Program-made: the position numbers and the translations under genes
In this document: positions 57,916 through 64,000 of the stretch, piece after piece
Numbering within the stretch: position 1 is the first letter of the stretch
How the letters are laid out: each line of letters begins with the position of its first letter
The notes under the pieces: model-generated
The model's input: the letters and a program-made list of their open reading frames with translations, nothing else
Told to the model about the DNA's origin: nothing
Databases searched by the model: none
NCBI RefSeq assembly: GCF_013111185.1
Contig: NZ_WVRE01000001.1
Span: forward strand, 186,001-250,000
Origin: Ruegeria sp. HKCCD7303
GTDB lineage: Bacteria > Pseudomonadota > Alphaproteobacteria > Rhodobacterales > Rhodobacteraceae
Reading direction: 5' to 3'
DNA: 64,000 nt

Positions 57916-60333
57916 ATGAAAACCCACGCACAAGCTGTAATCATTGGTGGTGGTCTTGCCGGCACCTCGATTCTGTACCACCTCGCCAAGCTTGGTTGGA
58001 CCGATGTCATCCTGCTGGAACGGGACGAATTGACCAGTGGTTCAACCTGGCATGCGGCGGCCAACATTCACGGTCTGCACGACAACAACAACATCACCCG
58101 TATCCAGCATTACACGATGAACCTGTACAAAGAGCTGGAAAAGGAAACCGGTCAAAGTTGCGGTGTGTTCCAGCCCGGGTCACTATATCTGGCCCAAACT
58201 GAAGAACGCGAGCAGCAGTTGCGCCTTCAAGAGGCGAAAGCGCGGTTTTACGGTTTGAACTTCCACGAAGTCAGCCGTGAAAAAGCAAAAGAGCTGCATC
58301 CGCTGGCGCAGTTCGATGACATCCGCTGCATCATGTATGAACCCGATGGCGGCAACGTGGATCCTTCTGGTGTACCCCATGCCTATGCCGCCGGAGCGCG
58401 TGCCATGGGGGCTACCATTGAACGGTTTTGCCCTGTGACGGGGACCGAACAACAAGCGGACGGCAGCTGGATCGTGCACACGCCCAAAGGCGACATTCAC
58501 ACGCAATGGGTGGTCAACGCGGCGGGCCTTTGGGGTCGTGAAGTGGCAGCACTGGCGGGGTTAACCCTGCCGCTACAACCCACCGAGCACCAGTATTTCG
58601 TGACCGAAGCCATTGATGAGGTTGCCAATCTGGGCCGCCGTTTGCCTTCGATCGCGGACCGGGATGGCGAATATTACTTCCGACAGGAGGGCAACGGGCT
58701 GCTGATTGGTGCTTATGAAAGAGACATGAAGTTCTGGGCCGAAGACGGCACGCCTCTGGACTTTGCGCATGACCTGTTTCCCGACGATCTGGACCGGATC
58801 ATGGAAAACGTCATCCGCGCGACAGAGCGTGTGCCGGTCGCAGCAACCGCCGGTGTAAAACGAGTCATCAACGGGCCGATGATCTGGTCGCCTGACTCGA
58901 ACATGTTGTGGGGGCCGGTGCCCGAGCTGAAGAACTATTTCCTGATTGGCGGTCTGATCCCCGGTTTTTCGCAGTCCGGCGGTTTGGGCCTTTTGGCGGC
59001 GCAATGGATGATCGAGGGCGAGCCGCAATATGACATGTTTGCTTGGGATTTAGCCCGTTTTGGCGACTGGGCCGATAAGAAGTTCACCAAAGCGCGCGTG
59101 CAGGATTCCTACATCCATCGCTTCAAGATTCACTTTCCCAACGAAGAGCGCAGCGCCGGCCGTCCGGCCCGCGTGCGCCCCGCATACGAGATGCAGAAGC
59201 AGATGGGTTGCGTCTTTGGTCTGAACTGCGGCTGGGAACACCCGCTATGGTTTGCCGACGAACCCGACACTGAAGAGACTATCGGCTTTACCCGCCAAAA
59301 CTGGTTCGATCCGGTTGGGCGCGAGGTAAAGATGCTGCGCAACAGCGTGGGTATCATCGATATCTCGAACTTTGCAAATTACGTGATCAAGGGGCCAGGT
59401 GCTTATGACTGGCTGGACCGTCTGGTGGCCAACCGTGTGCCAACCGAAGTTGGGCGCAGTTGCCTGACGCCTCTGATCTCGGTTCGCGGTGGCGTGGCAG
59501 GTGATTTTACCATCACCAAGCTAGCTGAAGACGAATACATGATGATCGGGTCAGGAATGGCCGAACGTTACCATCAACGCTTCTTTCAAATGGTCGAAAT
59601 GCCCGAGGGAACTACACTGGAGGTCGCGACTGATCGTATCGCCGGGTTCAACATAGCAGGCCCGAAATCACGCGAGACACTGGCGCGTCTGACCAATGCG
59701 GACTTGTCCAATGAAGCATTCCGTTTCATGCGATCCCAGAAAATCACGGTTGCAGGAATAGATTGCCTGGCCATCCGTGTTAGTTTTACCGGCGATCTGG
59801 GCTGGGAACTGCACTGCGCCGAGGCTGATCAGGTCGCACTTTACACCGCGTTGCTGGAAGCTGCCAATGACTGCGGTGGTGGCCCGGTCGGTGGGCGTGC
59901 TCTGGGATCATTGCGTATCGAAAAGGGCTATGGGTCCTGGGGGCGGGAGTATTCTCAGGAATATTGGCCGCAAGAAGTTGGATTGGCGGGGTTGATCAAA
60001 CTGGACAAGGACTTCCTGCACAAGGATGCCTATTTGGCGATCAAGGACAATGCCCCGCGCGAGGTTTTGTCCGTCTTCGAACTGGACGTGGCCGAGGACG
60101 CGGACGCGACCGGTAGTGAGCCGATCTTTACACCTGACGGTAGGCCAGTGGGCCGGGTCACGTCTGGGGCGTTTGGCTATTCAGTCGGGAAATCATTGGC
60201 TATTGGGTTCCGCAACCCCGAGGTGACGAAACCCGGGGATGAGGTGATCATTCAGGTCATTGGTAAACCGCATACCGGGCGGGTACTGGCCGAAGCCCCG
60301 TTCGATCCCAATGGTGGCAGGCTTCGCAACTAG
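57916..60333 (+). CDS. FAD-dependent dehydrogenase with C-terminal GcvT domain, copy 3
   Basis: Protein of 805 residues built like copies 1 and 2. FAD loop VIIGGGLAGTSILYHL, covalent-FAD-type motif SGSTWHAAA (His46), and GcvT half with FTGDLGWELHCAEA. The Ala after HAA differs from the Gly of the other copies, and HGLHDNNNITRIQ after it is distinct, so its methylated substrate may differ. The frame is open 23 codons upstream, but the ATG at 57916 gives the family N-terminus. It is a monocistronic-looking gene converging on the second LysR gene. Confidence 0.92.
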   Translation: MKTHAQAVIIGGGLAGTSILYHLAKLGWTDVILLERDELTSGSTWHAAANIHGLHDNNNITRIQHYTMNLYKELEKETGQSCGVFQPGSLYLAQTEEREQQLRLQEAKARFYGLNFHEVSREKAKELHPLAQFDDIRCIMYEPDGGNVDPSGVPHAYAAGARAMGATIERFCPVTGTEQQADGSWIVHTPKGDIHTQWVVNAAGLWGREVAALAGLTLPLQPTEHQYFVTEAIDEVANLGRRLPSIADRDGEYYFRQEGNGLLIGAYERDMKFWAEDGTPLDFAHDLFPDDLDRIMENVIRATERVPVAATAGVKRVINGPMIWSPDSNMLWGPVPELKNYFLIGGLIPGFSQSGGLGLLAAQWMIEGEPQYDMFAWDLARFGDWADKKFTKARVQDSYIHRFKIHFPNEERSAGRPARVRPAYEMQKQMGCVFGLNCGWEHPLWFADEPDTEETIGFTRQNWFDPVGREVKMLRNSVGIIDISNFANYVIKGPGAYDWLDRLVANRVPTEVGRSCLTPLISVRGGVAGDFTITKLAEDEYMMIGSGMAERYHQRFFQMVEMPEGTTLEVATDRIAGFNIAGPKSRETLARLTNADLSNEAFRFMRSQKITVAGIDCLAIRVSFTGDLGWELHCAEADQVALYTALLEAANDCGGGPVGGRALGSLRIEKGYGSWGREYSQEYWPQEVGLAGLIKLDKDFLHKDAYLAIKDNAPREVLSVFELDVAEDADATGSEPIFTPDGRPVGRVTSGAFGYSVGKSLAIGFRNPEVTKPGDEVIIQVIGKPHTGRVLAEAPFDPNGGRLRN

Positions 60334-60464
60334 TCCTGGCGCAGGCACAGTCCTAATGGGCCCGCCTAACCCCCGAGGCATGTCAATATTTGAACTCAAA
60401 AACAGCGCACTGCGAAAGGCAGCGCGCATTCAAACCGAATTGCGAAGCACATCTGATCAGAGCT

Positions 60465-61331
60465 TCAACTCTGAGACACCAACCAATCGATGACGTTCTG
60501 GACTTCTCGTCTGTCGCGGCTTCCGTCCTGCGCCTCGACAAAATAGCCATGCGTTGGTTTGATGTCTTCGTCGAACAGGCGCAGCACACGCCCCTCTCTT
60601 AAGTCCTGATCAATCAACGGCAGCCAGCCCACCACCGCGCCTTGTCCCTCGGCCGCACCTCGCAACAGAATATTTGCATCTTCAAACACAACGCCTATCA
60701 GGGGCGATGCGGGCTGCACGTTCATCGCGGCGAACCAGTCCAGCCAACCCCAGTGATTGCGCTGGTGCAGAATAGGCTTGTCCAGCAGATCTGCGGGAGT
60801 GTTAATTGGTCCATATTGGTCCAAATATTGCGCGCTGGCGATGGCGACAGGTCGCAGCTCCAGCAACTTGAGCGCTCCTCGTGGCATGTCCACCAATCGA
60901 TGCCAGCTCAGGACGACATCGGCATGCGTTTGATCCCCCATGCGCGGGCGGTATGAGGGAACAACCTCAAGTTCGATCCCGGGGAAACTCTGCCAAAGAT
61001 CGCTGATGCGCGGCATTAACCATCGGGCCGTCAAAATGGGTCCGGCTGCTAAACGGACAACCTTGCGTGACGTTCTGCGCAAGCGCCCGACCGTGTCCTC
61101 CAGCATTCCAAAGGCGCGCGCTGTTGTCTCGGCTAGACGCTTTCCGTCTTCGGTCAGTTTGACTTCGCGCCCTACGCGTTCAAACAGCAACGTGCCCAGT
61201 TGTTCTTCCAATCCTCGGATGTGGTGGCTGATGGCTGTTGGTGTCACAGAAAGGCGCTCGGCCGCAGCACGAAAACTGCCAGTCTTGGCCGCAGCATCGA
61301 ATGCGCGCAGCGCGGATAGAGATGGAAGCAT
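60465..61331 (-). CDS. LysR-family regulator, copy 2 (GcvA-like)
   Basis: Protein of 288 residues. The HTH is LRAFDAAAKTGSFRAAAERLSVTPTAISHHIRGLEEQLG, typical of the GcvA subgroup, and the effector domain contains SWHRLVDMPRG and HQRNHWGWLDWF. It is divergent from the third MttB-family gene, and a perfect T-N11-A palindrome lies 15 bp before its start. It probably controls itself and the MttB/aminomutase-like operon. Confidence 0.92.
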   Translation of the reverse strand: MLPSLSALRAFDAAAKTGSFRAAAERLSVTPTAISHHIRGLEEQLGTLLFERVGREVKLTEDGKRLAETTARAFGMLEDTVGRLRRTSRKVVRLAAGPILTARWLMPRISDLWQSFPGIELEVVPSYRPRMGDQTHADVVLSWHRLVDMPRGALKLLELRPVAIASAQYLDQYGPINTPADLLDKPILHQRNHWGWLDWFAAMNVQPASPLIGVVFEDANILLRGAAEGQGAVVGWLPLIDQDLREGRVLRLFDEDIKPTHGYFVEAQDGSRDRREVQNVIDWLVSQS

Positions 61332-61345
61332 GGAAGCCTCAATGA

Positions 61346-61358
61346 TGAGTTCAACTCA
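61346..61358. promoter_or_regulatory. T-N11-A palindrome, candidate LysR operator
   Basis: TGAGTTCAACTCA is a perfect 6+1+6 inverted repeat with the T-N11-A spacing of LysR-type recognition sites. It lies in the 108-bp divergent region, 15 bp before the LysR start and 82 bp before the MttB start, where an autoregulatory and activating site is expected. Confidence 0.65.
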
Positions 61359-61439
61359 CTAGTTGCTGAGGAAAGACCATTTGTAAATAGGCCACTATGG
61401 CTGCAATCATTGTAGGTAGTTAATCTGGACTCATGGAAA

Positions 61440-62984
61440 ATGACCTCTACCGCCCGCAGGCGCGGCCGCAAGCAGCGTCTGAGCCAAACAACCGAACCCG
61501 TATCGAACCCGCCCGTTTGGCCGGGTGTCTACGGTGGGCGTTTCAAGCCGCTTTCGCCCGAGGAGGTGGCGCTGGTTGAAGAAACGGCGCTGACGCTGCT
61601 GGAAACGCTTGGTCTGAGCCAGGCTATTCCGTCGATGATCGACAAGGTACTTGTAGCGGGCGGCTCGTTGTCCAGCGACAATCGTTTGCTGTTCCCCCGC
61701 GCGCTGGTGCAACAATCCATCACTGAAGCAAAGCGAAACTTTTCCCTTTGCGGTCAAACCCCTGAACATGACTTGGACATCAGCCAAGCCCGCGTGCACA
61801 TGTCCAGTGGCGGTGCGGCCCCCGGCGTGTTTGATCTGGAAACGGGCAACTACCGGGATTCAACCCTGGCCGACCTGTACGATGCAGCCCGCATTGTCGA
61901 CCAGATGGACAACATCCACCATTTCAGCCGTTCGGTTGTCGCCCGGGATATCGAAGACAATGCGGTGATGGATCTCAACACCGCTTATGCCTGTCTGGCG
62001 GGCACGTCCAAACATGTGTCGATCTCGATCAGCGAGCCTGAAAATGTGCCCGCAATTGCCCAGCTGTGTTATGCCGTCGCCGGAAGTGAAGAGGCCTTTC
62101 GCGCCCGACCTTTCCTGACCGTGATGGTGTGCCATGTCGTTCCACCCATGCGCTTTGCCGAAGAGGCGTGTGAAGTGCTCGAGGCCGCAATTTTGGCAGG
62201 CTTCCCGGTTCAATTGATAAGCGCTGGACAAGCCGGGGCAACCAGTCCTGCCACCATTGCCGGATCGTTGGTGCAAGCTGTGGCCGAAACGCTGGCTGGG
62301 CTTGTGTTCGCCCGCCTCGTCGATCCAGAGGTCAAGGCAATCTTTGCCCCAAAACCGCTGGTGGCAGATCTGCGCACCGGATCGATGTGCGGCGGCGGAG
62401 GGGAGCAGGCGATCCTGATGGCCGGTGCGGCACAGATGGGGCGGCACTTTGACCTGCCGACCTCTTCCATCGCGGGCATTACCGATGCCAAGTGTCTGGA
62501 TGCGCAATATGGGGCCGAGAAATCGCTGGCTGTGACCATGGCCGCCCATGCGGGCTCGAACATCGTCACACAAGCTGCGGGAATGCAGGCCAGTTTATTG
62601 GGCGTTAGCCACGCGGCCTATGTCAGCGACAATGACATGCTGGGTAACATCCTGCGGACCCTGCGCGGGGTCGAGGCCACGCCAGAGAATATCGCCGCAG
62701 ATCTGATCGCCGAGGTTTGTCGGGGCGAAGGGCATTATCTGGGCGAACAGCATACATTCAACCGGATGAAATCCGATTACTTTTACCCTGAAATCGGAGA
62801 TCGCAGAACTCCGCGGGAATGGCACGAAGACGGCAGTCGACCAGTGGGCGACATCGCGCGGGACAAAGCGCGCGAGATTTTGTCCAGCCAGTTCCCACAG
62901 CACATTCCTGATGACGTTGACCGGGCGTTGCGCGCGCGCTTCGATATCCGTTTGACTCGAAAGCAAACCGGCAGGTTCTCATGA
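61440..62984 (+). CDS. MttB-family (trimethylamine methyltransferase-like) protein, copy 3
   Basis: Protein of 514 residues, a close paralogue of copy 1. Shared blocks include YRDSTLADLYDAARIVDQMD, SAGQAGATSPATIAGSL and VADLRTGSMCGGGGE. The N-terminus is basic (MTSTARRRGRKQRLSQ), and no pyrrolysine codon interrupts the frame. The ribosome site is weak (GGAAA). Its stop overlaps the aminomutase-like start by ATGA. The FAD/GcvT copy 3 lies nearby, repeating the MttB plus FAD/GcvT pairing of the 5-11 kb operon. Confidence 0.87.
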   Translation: MTSTARRRGRKQRLSQTTEPVSNPPVWPGVYGGRFKPLSPEEVALVEETALTLLETLGLSQAIPSMIDKVLVAGGSLSSDNRLLFPRALVQQSITEAKRNFSLCGQTPEHDLDISQARVHMSSGGAAPGVFDLETGNYRDSTLADLYDAARIVDQMDNIHHFSRSVVARDIEDNAVMDLNTAYACLAGTSKHVSISISEPENVPAIAQLCYAVAGSEEAFRARPFLTVMVCHVVPPMRFAEEACEVLEAAILAGFPVQLISAGQAGATSPATIAGSLVQAVAETLAGLVFARLVDPEVKAIFAPKPLVADLRTGSMCGGGGEQAILMAGAAQMGRHFDLPTSSIAGITDAKCLDAQYGAEKSLAVTMAAHAGSNIVTQAAGMQASLLGVSHAAYVSDNDMLGNILRTLRGVEATPENIAADLIAEVCRGEGHYLGEQHTFNRMKSDYFYPEIGDRRTPREWHEDGSRPVGDIARDKAREILSSQFPQHIPDDVDRALRARFDIRLTRKQTGRFS

Positions 62985-64000
62985 AAAGTCAAAACCTCAG
63001 CGCTCGCGCGCAAGCCGTGATGCCCGGCGGTGTCAGCCACGAGTTGCGCTATAAAACTCCGCATCCGATTTATTTCGAACGGGCCGAAGGGGCCGAGAAA
63101 TGGGATGTGGACGGCAAGCGCTATATCGATTTCAAACTGGGCGCGGCCAGTCAGATACTAGGTCACGCCCATCCCGAAATCGCGCAAGTTGTCGCCCAAC
63201 AAATGGCGCGGATGCCCTATACCGCCGACTGCCATCCGCTTGAGGTCGAATGGGCCGAATGGCTGAATCGTTTGTTTCCGTCAGCTGAGCGGGTACGTTT
63301 CACTGGGTCCGGTACAGAGTCGACGATGCTAGCCCTGCGGCTGGGCCGTGCGCATTCGGGTCGGGACAAAGTGCTACGCATCGACGGCCATTTCCACGGC
63401 TGGCATGACATGCTGATCAAGGGGGCCAAACCAGGCACCAACACAGTGCCGAGTTTGGGCATATCCCACGCCGTCACCGACCTAACAGTGATATCCCCCC
63501 CAAATCTGGATACTGTCGCCGAACTGCTGGACAGCGACCTCCAGATCGGAACGGTTTTTGTCGAGGCATCCGGCGCAAATTACGGCTCGGTCCCGCTGCC
63601 GGACGGGTTTTTGCAGGGGGTGCGGGCTCTGACCGAAAGAACAGGTCATGTGCTTGTTTTTGATGAGGTGATCACGGGTCTGCGCTGGTCGCCGGGTGGC
63701 CGTCAGGCGCGTGATGGGGTGACGCCGGATCTGACAACATTGGCCAAGATCGTCACTGGCGGTTTGCCGGGCGGGGCCGTTGTTGGTCGGGCTGACGTCA
63801 TGGATCTGCTCAGCCCCGGAAAAACCCGAGACGGGCTTTCACCTCCTGTCAGCCACAAGGGAACTTTCAACGCGGCCCCCTTGGTGGCTGCGGGGGCGGT
63901 CAAGGCTATGGAGATCTTGTCGACCGGTGACGTGCAGGCCCATGCCGACGCAATGGCCGTGCGTCTGCGGGATGGCTTCAACGCAGCCTTCCGGGCGCTT
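62981..64000 (+). CDS. Glutamate-1-semialdehyde aminomutase-like class-III aminotransferase (3' end outside window)
   Basis: Open frame of 340 codons running off the right edge. PGGVSHELRYKTPHPIYFE, FTGSGTESTMLALRLGRAHS and FDEVITGLRWSPGG match the HemL-like group; TLAKIVTGGLPGG carries the Schiff-base Lys (Lys256). The start overlaps the MttB stop by ATGA, arguing for a catabolic partner rather than haem synthesis. PGGV and the GGLPGGAVVGR ending are shared by GSA aminomutases and by related omega-amino acid transaminases, which I cannot separate here. Confidence 0.88.
   Translation, partial: MKSQNLSARAQAVMPGGVSHELRYKTPHPIYFERAEGAEKWDVDGKRYIDFKLGAASQILGHAHPEIAQVVAQQMARMPYTADCHPLEVEWAEWLNRLFPSAERVRFTGSGTESTMLALRLGRAHSGRDKVLRIDGHFHGWHDMLIKGAKPGTNTVPSLGISHAVTDLTVISPPNLDTVAELLDSDLQIGTVFVEASGANYGSVPLPDGFLQGVRALTERTGHVLVFDEVITGLRWSPGGRQARDGVTPDLTTLAKIVTGGLPGGAVVGRADVMDLLSPGKTRDGLSPPVSHKGTFNAAPLVAAGAVKAMEILSTGDVQAHADAMAVRLRDGFNAAFRAL

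Noticed and set aside
60405..60427. Hairpin between FAD/GcvT copy 3 and the convergent LysR gene as a terminator
   Set aside because: The stem is about 9 bp with one mismatch, but no T run follows on either strand.
62981..64000. HemL for haem biosynthesis
   Set aside because: The gene overlaps an MttB-family gene under a LysR regulator, which fits a catabolic aminotransferase better, although the fold is the same.
1..64000. CRISPR arrays, insertion sequences, prophage or tRNA-linked integration
   Set aside because: I saw no regular repeat-spacer arrays, transposase or integrase motifs, terminal inverted repeats or tRNA cloverleaf. Intergenic regions are short and mostly carry promoters and hairpins.

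Overview
This window looks like chromosome of a marine alphaproteobacterium, most probably a roseobacter-type member of the Rhodobacterales. That is inferred from high GC, dense co-directional operons, TRAP and TTT transporters beside FAD/GcvT demethylases, and the layout of the phenylacetate genes. No rRNA, tRNA, IS element, integrase or CRISPR array was seen. Almost every gene is catabolic, and the window reads as a run of neighbouring substrate-utilisation islands, each with its own regulator.

Region 1 (1-4910, +): an operon of an aldehyde dehydrogenase (cut by the window edge), a SelA-like PLP enzyme, a DUF4392 (D-glutamate cyclase-like) protein and a class-V aminotransferase. It ends at a strong bidirectional terminator. 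Region 2 (4954-17287, -): tctC-tctB-tctA, a PuuC-like aldehyde dehydrogenase, a Tm-1-like protein, an MttB-family methyltransferase and two FAD/GcvT demethylating dehydrogenases. This looks like import and stepwise demethylation of an N-methylated compound. A divergent IclR regulator and a class-III aminotransferase (17396-19562, +) flank it.

Region 3 (19596-27176): the homoprotocatechuate meta-cleavage pathway (MarR regulator, hpaF, hpaE, hpaD, an aromatic amino acid decarboxylase-like gene, hpaG, hpaH, and an hpaI aldolase fused to DUF2218). It is followed by a sulfotransferase-like gene.

Region 4 (28043-46357): a nearly complete phenylacetate (paa) island. The minus-strand operon is paaG-paaI-paaK-paaR. 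The plus strand carries a hydratase/dehydrogenase fusion, a TRAP transporter translationally coupled to a cytochrome P450, paaZ, paaX, then paaJ-paaABCDE and an extra ferritin-like PaaA/PaaC relative. Three near-identical 17-bp palindromic sites lie before paaG/hydratase-dehydrogenase, paaZ and paaJ, and probably define the PaaR (TetR) regulon. A strong terminator closes the island.

Region 5 (46602-53231, +): a small exported PepSY protein, a membrane-tethered LuxR-type HTH protein, and a four-gene operon joined by 4-bp overlaps (hyuA, hyuB, a HisC-like aminotransferase, an Asp/Glu racemase-family protein). Region 6 (53264-64000): a second MttB-family gene and an MmgE/PrpD gene (-) with a divergent LysR, a third FAD/GcvT enzyme (+), a GcvA-like LysR (-), a third MttB-family gene and a GSA-aminomutase-like gene cut by the right edge. 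Three MttB homologues and three FAD/GcvT proteins with no corrinoid protein gene nearby are the strongest hint of an incompletely described methylamine or betaine demethylation capacity.
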